A stretch of 64,000 bases of DNA from Stigmatella aurantiaca DW4/3-1 (lineage in GTDB: Bacteria > Myxococcota > Myxococcia > Myxococcales > Myxococcaceae), in NCBI RefSeq assembly GCF_000165485.1, contig NC_014623.1, positions 7,334,893-7,398,892 on the forward strand, in the 5' to 3' direction. Shown here one piece after another: positions 10,462-18,312 of the stretch. How positions within the stretch are numbered: the stretch's first letter is position 1; each line of letters starts with the position of its first letter. A program made the translations under genes and the position numbers. The notes under the pieces are model-generated. The model did not search any database. It saw only the letters and a list, made by a program, of their open reading frames with translations, and had not been told where the DNA came from.

Positions 10462-11535
10462 CTAGAAGTCAATGAAGGCGTACAGCGCGCGGTGGTTCGA
10501 CTTCGTACCACTCACCGTGTAGTTGATCGGCGACGGTTGCACGGCCCCTTTGATGAACAGGTAGTCGATCTTGGATGCCCCGTTCGTGGCGGCCGTACCA
10601 TAGCCGGTCATGCCCTGATCGTTGAGCGTGGTCGAGGGGATGTTCTTGCGGTTCGCGTCGATGCCCACGATGCGGATCGTCGATGCGTTCATCAAGCTGG
10701 TCGCGTCCGCCCCGAGGTGGATACCGGTCCCCTTGATACCGGTGTCTTTGTCACCCGCGCACGCGTTCGCCGAGTTCTCCTGCGGAAGGTGCATGGTCGC
10801 CGCGAACACCGTGGTCCCGGTCGCCTTGATGGTGAAGCGCGCCGCAATGGCGCTGGTGCGCTTCCACTTGTACTTATCCGTGGTGTCGGGATCGCTGTCC
10901 GGCGGCTTGTACAGGGTGCATCCAGCCCCCCCGTTGTACGGCGTTCCCGGCTTGAGCCACCCAGCACTCCAGTAGGCCGAGACGTCGCCGGCAGCCAGAC
11001 TCAACCGCCCGGTGTTGTAGATGATGCCGTTGGTCTGCTTCTTCTTCAAGTCGCCCAACGACTGATCACTGCACTTGTGGGTACTTCCCCAGGACTCGGG
11101 ATCGGACCAGACAACAATCGCCTTATACGTCCCCGTCGGCAGCCCGAACATGGCGGAGAGCTGGTCGGCGTAGGCCTCTGCCTGCCCGGTACCGCGTATC
11201 TGCTGCACAATGAGCAGATCGGGAGCGACCACTCCGGAGGTACCGGTCTTCCCAGCGTCGTCGACGAGTATCGACTTCAGGTGGTCCGTACCCGAGACGC
11301 GGGTACAGGTCCCGTCGGAGTTGTTCATGACCAGGTTCTCGATGTTGTTGTTGTACACCCGCAGCACCCGATCCGTCGGCTGTCCCAAGACCCTGGCGTC
11401 CGCATCCGCCGGCCGGAGCGCGGCCAATGTGTTCGGCGTCGGCGCATCCGTCGGAGCGGTGTCCGCCTCCATCCCGCCGCACGCCATCAGGAGGGAACCA
11501 AAAGACAGGCTGGTGATGAACGTCTTCATCTTCAT
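10462..11535 (-). CDS. Lipoprotein of the endonuclease/exonuclease/phosphatase (DNase I-like) fold, copy A
   Basis: 357-aa protein from ATG 11535 (AGAGGA 8 nt upstream). The signal peptide ends in the lipobox LMAC (Cys19), so it is an outer-envelope or surface lipoprotein. EEP-fold landmarks are present: NIEN near the start, APDLLIVQQI where active enzymes usually have LQE, FAATMHLP, IVGIDANR (GDFN-like), KIDYLFIKG and SNHRALYAF (SDH-like). The Glu-to-Gln change at the metal site could lower or alter activity. Predicted substrates are nucleic acids or phosphoesters but are undetermined. It converges on the pseudokinase gene. Copy B encodes the same protein. Confidence 0.8.
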   Translation of the reverse strand: MKMKTFITSLSFGSLLMACGGMEADTAPTDAPTPNTLAALRPADADARVLGQPTDRVLRVYNNNIENLVMNNSDGTCTRVSGTDHLKSILVDDAGKTGTSGVVAPDLLIVQQIRGTGQAEAYADQLSAMFGLPTGTYKAIVVWSDPESWGSTHKCSDQSLGDLKKKQTNGIIYNTGRLSLAAGDVSAYWSAGWLKPGTPYNGGAGCTLYKPPDSDPDTTDKYKWKRTSAIAARFTIKATGTTVFAATMHLPQENSANACAGDKDTGIKGTGIHLGADATSLMNASTIRIVGIDANRKNIPSTTLNDQGMTGYGTAATNGASKIDYLFIKGAVQPSPINYTVSGTKSNHRALYAFIDF

Positions 11536-11936
11536 GGGATGAATCCTCTGGGAGGGTGCCAACGCGGAATGGGTGGCCCAAATCCATCGTAACACGACTA
11601 CACTGCCTTCTCAGATAGACCTGCACCTGAGCTTTTGCCGGCCCAATCCTGATTCGCCGTCATCCTGTTCCACCGGGCTCCGGGCCCCTGAGCGCAGGAA
11701 GGACAGGAGCCCCAGTGGGCGTAGAGAGCGGGAGGTGCGAGAGGCTGACGGGTAGCCCATGATCCACATTCCGGGCCGACGCAGAAGCCATTCATCTCCC
11801 GCAGACACACGCCTGCCCTGCCCAGCCGCCTTCCCAGGCGGAACGCGGCAGGGGCTTGCCTCTCTTGGCTGGCTGGGGCGACCCTCGCGCAGGGGCCTGT
11901 CTCGCACCTGCCATGAGCAGTCCCAGATGCTCCAGA

Positions 11937-12239
11937 GTCGCTCGCACTCCTGCCGCCTCGTCACGTGCGCCAGCACTCTTAAGTTCGAGTTTCGCACTTT
12001 TGAGAGCGTTAAAAGGGGGAATGCTCAGAGGAGAAACAGGTCTTTCAGGGGAGAGATCGAGGGGGTTTTGAAGGACCCATGGACCTCTGAGGGGTGCTGA
12101 AAACTCCGGCATCGGGAGCATTGGTACAGCGTAGGCATCCCTTGAAGAGTCATCCTGCCCGAGGGCGAATTCCTCAAGATGGAGCGTGAGCCATCGTGTG
12201 CTCCTAGTCGAGGGGATGGTTTTATCCCTCTCAAAAGTG
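11937..12239. other. Intergenic remnant between repeat copy A and the group II intron
   Basis: No gene is supported. The segment starts where copies A and B diverge, inside an old IS5-type transposase tail (residues LEHLGLLMAGA on the minus strand). It contains TTAAGTTCGAGTTTCGCAC followed by TTTTGAGAG (11978-12005), the same motif that is split by the group II intron and recurs near 49190. From 12205 a short hairpin GAGGGAT/ATCCCTC region adjoins the intron 3' end. Confidence 0.5.
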
Positions 12240-13018
12240 GTCGGGTGGCCCCGGGCGATTGCTCCCCCGGGGCTCCCACAGATCCGGACGTGCGCAACTC
12301 ACGCATCCGGCTCTTCGTCGCATGGTTTCGCCGCGAGCAGTCGATTGTGCCTCCTCACGCCTCTACTGGCTTTGCGCCATCATCGCTATCCGTCGAAGTG
12401 ACGTTGACACGGTGCTTGGGGCTCAGTGTCCCCACCATGTTTCTCTCCTACGGTTCCATGCTCCGGCGCCCCCTTCCCTCCACAGGGTTCGCTTGGGTGC
12501 GTTCCCCTGCTTCTGCGGTAGTACGAGGCGCTCCGACTCCCTGTCGTTCTTCCTGCACGGCTTCGTTTCCTTCGCCATGGCAGTACCATCGCTACCCGTC
12601 TTTCGCTCTCAGGAAGGTCGGGCGCCCATCCTCCTTGAGCCAGGGTTGTTCTCCGGCTTCCCCAACCGGTCTCCTGTCATGGAAACGTCAGGGCCTCCCA
12701 GGTTCCTGGGCAACCCTCTGTGGACGTGCCCCGCTCTTCGACCCCGGCGAGACCGGGAGAGCAGGCCCGTTCAATCTCCCGATGCGGCCTTCCGCTGTTT
12801 CGACGGCGTCAGCTCTCGCGACAAGTTCCTTTCGGGGCTCAATAACGCGGCCCGCCCACTCGCTGTCTACGCTTCGCAGCCCGGGTTACCCCAGCACCAC
12901 GCAAGACTCGCTTCCGGCCGGTGGCCTCCTTTGCCGGGCAGGATTCGCACCTGCAGGGTTGCTCGTGAAGTTTCCGCTCTACATCGCTTCCTCCTCACCC
13001 AAGCTTTGCCTGGCGCAC
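12240..13018 (-). ncRNA. ORF-less group II intron
   Basis: On the minus strand the segment begins with the 5' consensus-like GTGCGCC (from 13018) and ends ...CCGAC at 12240. Domain V is recognisable at 12281-12313 (GAGCCGGATGCG, loop, CGCACGTCCGGATC). Domain VI follows as a long GC stem (12244-12280). Joining the flanks gives TTCGAGTTTCG then CACTTTTGAGAG, the same sequence found uninterrupted at 11983-12005, which fixes both splice points. At 779 nt it has no room for a maturase. ORFs predicted across it are spurious. Splicing or mobility would need a maturase supplied from elsewhere. Confidence 0.85.
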
Positions 13019-13052
13019 CGAAACTCGAACTAAGTCCTGTGTCCACAAAATC

Positions 13053-13154
13053 GGCTCTCCCGCACTTCGTGTGGTTCAGCGGCAGCAAGCAGGCGAGCCC
13101 CGCTCGTGCGGCCGTCCGCATGCGCCCAAGATCCACACAAACTGCGGGAGAGCC
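13053..13154. repeat. Short inverted-repeat element related to ISL3-type ends (MITE-like)
   Basis: 102 bp bounded by 22-bp imperfect inverted repeats (GGCTCTCCCGCACTTCGTGT at left; 20 of 22 match) and flanked by ACAAAATC on both sides. The ends match the outer end of the ISL3 transposase remnant at 31269. Related partial copies lie at 31270-31371 and 50231-50285. The 8-bp flanks look like an ISL3-type target duplication, but related copies share part of that flank, so the element may be longer than drawn. Confidence 0.7.
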
Positions 13155-13170
13155 ACAAAATCGGGGCAAG

Positions 13171-13291
13171 CCTATGCTCCGCTTTCACCGCGTAGCTTCT
13201 GCCCATGAGTGGAAAGCCTTGAGAACTCTCCAGTTATCGGTCGGTTGCTACGCGGTGATCCCTCCCCTGGTGACCGATCCGGGCCTATGCT
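13171..13291. repeat. IS1380-end fragment between 8-bp direct repeats
   Basis: Sequence 13179-13283 is the reverse complement of the left end and transposase start region of the IS1380-type element at 26321-26425 (shared CGATAACTGGAGAGTTCTCA and flanks). CCTATGCT stands at both borders (13171-13178, 13284-13291). No coding capacity remains. Confidence 0.6.
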
Positions 13292-13391
13292 GGGAGTTTG
13301 GAGTTGGAGTAAACAAGAAGAGTGTTCTCTGCAGCGTGGAGCCTCGCAAGAGGAAGGCCTAAGGCGCTGGAAATAAATAAAGTTGCCAACT

Positions 13392-14718
13392 TCACTGAGT
13401 TCGCCGTGACTCCAACACATAGTTCCAGTCGCCATGAAAGTCATCAGCCCGTAGCGCCAAGCTCTTCATTTCTGCCTTCGTGATCTCGCCCCCCGTTGGA
13501 TATTGCCGTTTGTCCAGTCGTGCCTTGACGCGCAGGCCTTTGGTGGTTCGCGTGCTTCCAATGAGGTTGACCACGGTCTCATAGCTGGTCAGCGGCTTGC
13601 CCCTCCAGTTCTGTTCTGGGTGATGTGGCAGAAGAGCCGATGCTCGATTTTGTTCCACTTGCTCGTTTCTGGCGGAAAGTGGCACACATGGATGCGCAGC
13701 CCCGCCTCGTCGGCGAACCTTTGCAGTTCGAGCTTCCAGGCGCGTGTGCGGTAAGGGGCCCGGTCGGAAATTAGTTGTCCGAATTTCCAAGCTGAAGGCC
13801 AGTTTCTCGGGCATCGGAACGCCCCTCATGGCCAAGTAAATCGTGATCGGGCCCTTAGCCGTTGCTGCCCCCTGCATCGGCTGTAATGAGCAGTTCCGTC
13901 GCTCTGGGATAGGCTGGCTGTCCCATCGTTTTCCACCACTGGCCAATCGATGCGACGGCAAAGGCTGGCGTGTCATGATCGCGCCCGACGCTGACCCAAG
14001 CCTCGTTTCGGCTCATGTCGAAGATACCGTAGGGGATCGCCTTGCCCAGAGCCTCTTCAGGAAAGTCGTGGACATTGACCTCTTCCGGTCGGCCCTTCGG
14101 TTGCCACTCCCGTCCTGCATTTCTGAAGGGACCGACAAGTTCCTTCTTCTTCGTGTCCACGGAGATGACGGGTTGCTTGCGTGCCTGGAAGTTCTCCACC
14201 ATCGCGGAGATGTACTCGAATTGGGCGTTGCGGTCTGGATGCTCTGCGCCCTCGAGATTCTTGCGCAACGCATGAAGGCTATACCCCAGTTCGTGCAACT
14301 TCTTGCCGACACTCACATGGCTGACCCGATAGCCTTCGCGCCGCAACTCTGTTGCCAGATTCCGGGTACTCTTGCAACTCTACCGCAGGGGCGACATGGG
14401 ATCGCCTCTTGTCGTCGGCGACACCAGCCGCTCAAGTGCCTCAACCCATCCCTCTTGTCTCACCACCAGCGCCTTGCGGCCACCACCAGGTCGCCGCTGA
14501 CGCTCTGTACCTGCATCGCCTCTCTTCAGTTCCTCGCGGCCTGCTCGGATCGTCTCCCGTGCCAATCCCGTCGCACCCGCCACCACCGAGTCGCCACCAT
14601 ATCCTATTGAACTCGACTCTGTTGCTGCCCACAGTCGGCGAGCCTGTTAATTCAATACTCTTTCCAGGGCCTGATACTTTGTGCGGACGGCCGCCTCCAA
14701 CTTCAGGTCTCGCTTCAT
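13392..14718 (-). pseudogene. ISAzo13-family transposase, multiply disrupted
   Basis: The ISAzo13 protein can be followed from ATG 14718 (KYQALERVLN) through GATGLARETIRAG, RRPGGGRKALV, HELGYSLHALRKN, VISVDTKKKELVG, the KGRPEEVNVHDF block, LLITADAGGSNG, TSKWNKIEH and HGDWNYVLES. Lesions seen: an in-frame TAA after VLN, an in-frame TAG after MSPLR, the MITE inserted after GGSNG, and a 5-bp duplication (CAGAA) near HITQN that shifts the frame. Catalytic motifs survive in pieces only. Confidence 0.9.
13754..13855. repeat. 102-bp MITE with TA target duplication inside the ISAzo13 transposase
   Basis: Ends AGGGGCCCGGTC and GATCGGGCCCT are imperfect inverted repeats, flanked by TA at 13752-13753 and 13856-13857. 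Deleting the segment plus one TA restores the transposase reading GGSNG-YRTRAWKLELQRF, which proves it is an insertion. TA duplication suggests mobilisation by an IS630/mariner-type transposase. Confidence 0.8.
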
Positions 14719-14774
14719 ATCGAGGCCAGATCATATAATCACAGAAGTTGGCAACTTTATTTATTTCCAGCGCC

Positions 14775-15848
14775 CTACCTCAGTTGTTCGACGATGAGCT
14801 GGCGCGCATTCAGATGAATGGTCACGCGTCCTCCTTTCAATTCTCGAAGCTGGCGGAAGGCACGAAACCCTTCGAGGATGGCTTCCTCCCATTGCCACAC
14901 TGGGAGTTGCGAGACCTCATACCCCTTCGTGAACTCCTGGATGCTCTTCAACAGGTCGTAGTCCACTTGTGAGAGGTTCTCGAAATACCTTACCTGCTTC
15001 GCACGGCTGAAGACGATGGCAGAAATAGCCTCTTCGATAATAACGGCCCTCGCACCGTCCTGGTTCTCATCGGCGGAACGATCGCTCTTCCGCTTGGAGC
15101 GCAGGAGGGCGCGGAGCACAGGAGACCAGCCTAGGTATGCCGCATATGCGAAGTGGAAGATGTCGTGATAGCGGTAAGCATCCGCATCCGTGATGTTGTC
15201 CGTGATGCGGTCCCCAATGTTGATGTCCTTGTACCGCAAGAGAATCTGCGGCCTCTCGGGCGTGCCGCGCTCGATGAAGTCCACGGTGAAGAGGCGGGGG
15301 AGCTGTTCCTCTTTGGGAGCGCTCTCATCAAAAAGCGGATGTGCCTTTTTCTCCAAGGGCCAGCGGCTCTCTATCTTCTTGCGGTTCCTCTTGGACGCCT
15401 CAACCAGCTCGATGGGGGCCGCGGCTGCAACCACACGCAGGCCGTGCCATGTGTCCTGGAGCGCGACGCGAAGAGTGTCTGGATTGGCACGATGGATGGC
15501 TTCCAGCACGCGACCGGCTGCAGCCCCCAGAGCGAGGATGGGGACTAGCGGGGTTTGGGCGGTATTTCCCGCTTCGCCCGGTGTGTCGAGAGGCAGCGTC
15601 TGGAGCAGATCCGACGCGCTCACGTTGGCGAGACGTACGAAGTACCACAGCGCGTCGCCCAGCTCGTCCGCCAGCCGCCCCTCATAGAGGGGATAGGCGG
15701 GGCCTTCGCGCTTCTTCTTCTTGAACTCGGCCAGGACACCTCCGACTTCACCCAAGAGCCCGGACGCGAGAAGCTCCTTATGGTCGCGCTCCCGAACCAG
15801 GGTGTCCGTCTTCTCAGCGGCTACCGCGAACTCGAGGAGCCAGCTCAT
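14775..15848 (-). CDS. MazG-like nucleotide pyrophosphohydrolase with large C-terminal domain (paralogue 1)
   Basis: 357 aa from ATG 15848 (GGGAGGT 5 nt upstream), overlapping the stop of the Nmad2-like gene by the ATGA arrangement. The N-terminal part is MazG-like: LLGEVGGVLAEFKKKKREG then LADELGDALWYFVRLA, the second helix keeping the ExxD metal motif, while the first has ExxG instead of ExxE. The C-terminal half (from about residue 180) has ITDADAYRYHDIFHFAYAAY, GWSPVLRALL and EEAISAIVFS, shared with the paralogue at 21520-22410. MazG enzymes hydrolyse (d)NTPs to monophosphates; the C-terminal domain resembles the MazG_C type reported in conflict systems (recalled, not searched). Last gene of the TIR-Nmad2-MazG operon. 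Confidence 0.75.
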   Translation of the reverse strand: MSWLLEFAVAAEKTDTLVRERDHKELLASGLLGEVGGVLAEFKKKKREGPAYPLYEGRLADELGDALWYFVRLANVSASDLLQTLPLDTPGEAGNTAQTPLVPILALGAAAGRVLEAIHRANPDTLRVALQDTWHGLRVVAAAAPIELVEASKRNRKKIESRWPLEKKAHPLFDESAPKEEQLPRLFTVDFIERGTPERPQILLRYKDINIGDRITDNITDADAYRYHDIFHFAYAAYLGWSPVLRALLRSKRKSDRSADENQDGARAVIIEEAISAIVFSRAKQVRYFENLSQVDYDLLKSIQEFTKGYEVSQLPVWQWEEAILEGFRAFRQLRELKGGRVTIHLNARQLIVEQLR

Positions 15849-16480
15849 GCGCACCTCCCAAGGTGGGCTCCAGGCCTAGCCAGATGGCGACGGAACTCCA
15901 CGGGCTCTCCCTTGAGACCTGGACCGAATGAGGTGACCCATTCGACGAAGTCCTTCATGAACTCTGGAGCAAAGTGGGACAGGTGGCCTTGCCCACCACG
16001 GATGATGGTCTCTCCCTTGCCTCTCCGGAACCGCTCGGGAATTATGATGGCGCCCTTTCCGAAATAGACGAACCAGTCGCTCACCAGCACGCGGTCCACG
16101 TGCGTGTCGTGGCTCACGTTGGCACGATTGGTGCTATCCTTATGGCTGTGGTGGGACCTGGCTTGGCACCACTGCCCACCTGCTCGATGGTAGATATTGT
16201 CGCCGAAAGCCTGCTTAATGCTCGCATGCAGGTTGGGCCGCTTTGACAGAAAGCGGGGATCCGACCAGTACCGGTCGAACGTGAGCGTCTCACCGACTCG
16301 CATAGCGTAGATGAGCCGGTCGCCCAGGCCGTGCTTTTTGGAGCCGGTCCCAACCACCCAGTCACCGCGCTGCGCGCCCTTCCGAATCTGGGGCTTGCAG
16401 GTGGCAAGGGTACAATGGCCATAGAAAGGGTTCGGAGCGAACCCGTAGTCTCGCGCAACGACATAGGAGTAGAGTGTCAT
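15845..16480 (-). CDS. Nmad2-like (nucleotide-modification-associated domain 2) protein
   Basis: 211-aa protein beginning MTLYSYVVARDYGFAPNPFY with CTLATCKPQIRKGAQRGDWV and GTGSKKHGLGDRLIYAMRV, the pattern I recognise as the Nmad2 family named for its genomic link to modified-base systems. A central KRPNLHASIKQAFGDNIYHR block, an HHSHKDSTNRANVSHDTHVDR stretch and VSDWFVYFGKGAIIIPERFR follow. Biochemical function is unknown; the GDWVVGTG pattern recalls nucleotide or base-binding domains of the PUA/EVE type, which is inference. Its ATG overlaps the TIR gene stop (ATGA, 16477-16480) and its stop overlaps the MazG-like start, so the three proteins are probably made in fixed ratio. Confidence 0.7.
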   Translation of the reverse strand: MTLYSYVVARDYGFAPNPFYGHCTLATCKPQIRKGAQRGDWVVGTGSKKHGLGDRLIYAMRVGETLTFDRYWSDPRFLSKRPNLHASIKQAFGDNIYHRAGGQWCQARSHHSHKDSTNRANVSHDTHVDRVLVSDWFVYFGKGAIIIPERFRRGKGETIIRGGQGHLSHFAPEFMKDFVEWVTSFGPGLKGEPVEFRRHLARPGAHLGRCA

Positions 16481-16956
16481 TCGGGCGTTGGCTCCCCACA
16501 GTTGTAGCGTTCGATGTCCCGCTCTGGGACCAAGTTCGAGCCGTCAGGGTTGCACCAAGTGTTGATGGTGCCATTCACCGCGTCCACCACACGCTCTACC
16601 TGGCAGTTCACCAGGGCATCTCCGTACATCTGAAAACTCACGGGGAGGTCTGCGTCCTGCCCTCCGAGGACATACACGCCCACGATGCGCTTCCCCTGCC
16701 TCTCCGCGTACTCAATCTCCTTGTCGGTCCAAGGCCTCGTGCGGATGGCTGGAGAAATCAGGACAAGGAGCGCTCCTGCCCTGTCGATGCGCGGAGTCAT
16801 ACGGTGCGCGCCCGCTGCTCCGGAGAGCAAGGGGCTCTCGCTCGACGAGTGCTGGAGGCTGTACCCATGCATCGCGAGGAGACCCTTCAACTCCTGAACC
16901 ACGGCGCCATCCTGAGGGGCATGACTGATGCAGATGTTCTTGCTCTCATCGCTCAC
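16477..16956 (-). CDS. TIR-like (Thoeris-ThsB/DUF1863-type) domain protein
   Basis: About 159 aa from GTG 16956, which has AAGGA 9 nt upstream; an ATG at 17043 would add 29 low-complexity residues without a ribosome site. The fold pattern is SKNICISHAPQDGAVVQELKGLL, then RIDRAGALLVLISPAIRTRPW, DKEIEYAERQGKRIVGVYV and a closing helix, as in MTH538-type TIR-like proteins. Bacterial TIR proteins make signal nucleotides from, or consume, NAD; the invariant catalytic Glu may be E in DKEIEYAE but cannot be assigned by eye. First gene of a coupled operon with the Nmad2- and MazG-like genes. Function as an immune sensor or signal producer is inferred. Confidence 0.7.
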   Translation of the reverse strand: MSDESKNICISHAPQDGAVVQELKGLLAMHGYSLQHSSSESPLLSGAAGAHRMTPRIDRAGALLVLISPAIRTRPWTDKEIEYAERQGKRIVGVYVLGGQDADLPVSFQMYGDALVNCQVERVVDAVNGTINTWCNPDGSNLVPERDIERYNCGEPTPE

Positions 16957-17311
16957 GGCAACCCATCCTTGTTGTTGAGTGGATCCCGGCTGTTTGGTGA
17001 CCCCCTCTAGTGCTGATGCTCCGGACCGCCTGTTTTTCGCCATCGCGATCAGAAAAATTTCGCTCGAAATGCGTGGGGAGGAATCTGGCGCGTCGGCCCA
17101 TTACAGGGCGAGATGCTCGCCACCCTGCGCATTTCGCCATGAGGGGCGAAATGCGTCAGACCACGCTGAGAGCATGGCCATCCGGGAGCAGGACCAGAGA
17201 CAATGGTCGTGCTGTAATTTTCCATTCCAAATGATTCAGTCGCGCTATTTTCGAGCGCCTTGGCAAAAAAGGCGGATTAATGAGCATCCTGAAGAAAGGA
17301 GCGGGAGAGGG
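16957..17311. promoter_or_regulatory. Divergent promoter region with palindromic CGAAATGCG sites
   Basis: A region between the TIR operon (minus) and the sigma-like operon (plus). It holds an 11-bp perfect inverted repeat CGCATTTCGCC (17128-17138) and GGCGAAATGCG (17145-17155) with a 6-nt loop, plus a further half-site CGAAATGCG at 17065-17073. Three copies of the same 9-mer between divergent genes suggest an operator for a regulator encoded here, possibly one controlled by the ImmA/IrrE protease. No clear -35/-10 pair was identified. Confidence 0.55.
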
Positions 17312-17893
17312 GTGGATACCAAGGTCCGAGCCAAGTTCATGGCGGAGGTGCCGCGCGTGCATGCGCAGGTGCTCGCCCGTGTCCTCATCCTCGTGAGGGG
17401 CACAGGCTTTAGGATACGTTCGATGACCCCGAATGAAGCAGCAAGGGACCTCGTTCAAGAGGCCGTGATGCGGGCCTTGGATGGTCGAAGGAACTGGAAC
17501 CCCGAGCAAGTGCCCGATTTGGATGTCTACCTGTGTGAAACCGTCCGCAGCATCATGAATGCAGAGTTCCGAAGCAGCGCGATGAACACGTATCTCTATG
17601 AGGAGGACAGCGTCGAACTCGACAAGGTGCAAGCGCTCGCCGAGAAAACCACTCCCGAGGACGAGCACCTGCACCGAGAGCAGATTCGCCGCAGGGTCGA
17701 CCTGATTTTAAGGGCCACCCAGAACGAGAAGAGCCTCCTTGCACTCGTGGAGGCCATCATGGATGGCTGCGACAAGCCTACCAAAGTGGCTGACCAGCTC
17801 GGTATACCTGTTGAGGAGGTTTACAATGCGACTCGAAAGCTTGCTCGCCGTGCACTCGTTCTAGAACAGCAGATAGAGGAGCAGCAGCAATGA
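17312..17893 (+). CDS. Sigma-70-family-like transcription factor (ECF-like)
   Basis: 193 aa from GTG 17312 with AAGGAGCGGGAG upstream. A region-2-like segment (NEAARDLVQEAVMRALDGRRNW, VDLYL-type DLDVYLCETVRSIM) is followed by an acidic linker and a C-terminal helix-turn-helix (DKPTKVADQLGIPVEEVYNATRKLARR), the arrangement of small sigma factors. The stop overlaps the next ATG by 4 nt (17890-17893). It probably directs transcription of the local cluster, its own partner genes included. It could also be a sigma-like HTH regulator that does not bind core polymerase. Confidence 0.7.
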   Translation: MDTKVRAKFMAEVPRVHAQVLARVLILVRGTGFRIRSMTPNEAARDLVQEAVMRALDGRRNWNPEQVPDLDVYLCETVRSIMNAEFRSSAMNTYLYEEDSVELDKVQALAEKTTPEDEHLHREQIRRRVDLILRATQNEKSLLALVEAIMDGCDKPTKVADQLGIPVEEVYNATRKLARRALVLEQQIEEQQQ

Positions 17894-18312
17894 CGAAGCG
17901 CATCGAGCATGACGCCGACGCAGCCTTCCTCGCCTGCTTCGACACACTGAACGAGGATGTTCCACTTGGGCCGGACGAGGCCAAGGACATCCTCCGTGAA
18001 GCAGGTGTTGACCCAGATACAGAGCTGGCTCACCTAATGTCATTTATTGATGACTTTGAGAAGAAACAAAAAAAAGAGCGGTTTGCACGTGCGGAACGTG
18101 AACGCCAACAAGCACTTCAACGAATTTCGGCTCGCCGAGTTTCACGCGCACGACCAGAGCTGCTTGCTCGCATTGAGTTTTTGAAATCCAGGCTCCCAAA
18201 CGGAGCGGAACTTCAAGCACATTTCCGGGGTTTCGAGTCAGCGCCCGAAGAGGACTTGGAGTCGCTCGTAGCAGAGTTTGAGGAACTCATCGAGCATGGC
18301 CAAAAAAAATAG
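17890..18312 (+). CDS. Hypothetical 140-aa protein between sigma-like factor and ImmA/IrrE protease
   Basis: Not recognised. Acidic N-terminal part (DEDVPLGPDEAKDILREAGVDPD), then a long charged helix (FEKKQKKERFARAERERQQAL), then SRARPELLARIEFLKSRLP. No signal peptide or membrane segment. It is translationally coupled to both neighbours (ATGA with the sigma-like gene; 17-nt overlap with the protease gene). By analogy with ImmA/IrrE systems, where the protease cleaves a partner, this protein is a candidate inhibitor of the sigma-like factor and protease substrate; that is inference only. Confidence 0.6.
   Translation: MTKRIEHDADAAFLACFDTLNEDVPLGPDEAKDILREAGVDPDTELAHLMSFIDDFEKKQKKERFARAERERQQALQRISARRVSRARPELLARIEFLKSRLPNGAELQAHFRGFESAPEEDLESLVAEFEELIEHGQKK

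Larger units (their letters stand above)
4227..11936. repeat. Large direct repeat, copy A (interrupted by an IS5-family element)
   Basis: This block matches 33023-39797. Both copies start in the tRNA 3' part and end at the same point in an old IS5-type transposase tail. After removing the IS at 9389-10320 and its 3-bp target duplication the two copies have the same length of about 6.78 kb. Divergence is patchy: the pseudokinase region is identical and the nuclease-fold lipoprotein differs only silently, while the DUF2381 gene differs at roughly a tenth of its residues. Confidence 0.95.
13363..14774. mobile_element. ISAzo13-family insertion sequence, inactivated
   Basis: A 1412-bp element bounded by 31-bp perfect inverted repeats (13363-13393 and 14744-14774, starting GGCGCTGGAAATAAATAAAG). 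Its right end abuts the stop codon of the MazG-like gene at 14775. Internal transposase is dead (see pseudogene). A 102-bp MITE sits inside. Confidence 0.88.

Noticed and set aside
10492-11592. 366-codon open frame opposite the nuclease-fold lipoprotein (also at 38335-39435)
   Set aside because: Arg/Val-rich shadow frame with no motif; the minus strand has a signal peptide, lipobox and EEP landmarks.
13045-13162. Firm 8-bp target duplication (ACAAAATC) for the ISL3-like MITE
   Set aside because: The repeat is perfect, but related copies at 31371 and 50285 share part of this flank, so it may belong to the element.
12179-13362. Two long plus-strand open frames of 284 and 367 codons
   Set aside because: They run antisense over the group II intron and nearby repeats; such frames are a known annotation artefact of intron RNA.
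16477-17043. The longer TIR-like frame starting at ATG 17043
   Set aside because: The extra 29 residues are low complexity and lack a ribosome site, while GTG 16956 has AAGGA at good spacing; kept as an alternative only.
17120-17160. CRISPR-like or tandem repeat unit
   Set aside because: Only one palindrome and one half-site are present; no regular spacing. No CRISPR array was seen anywhere in the window.
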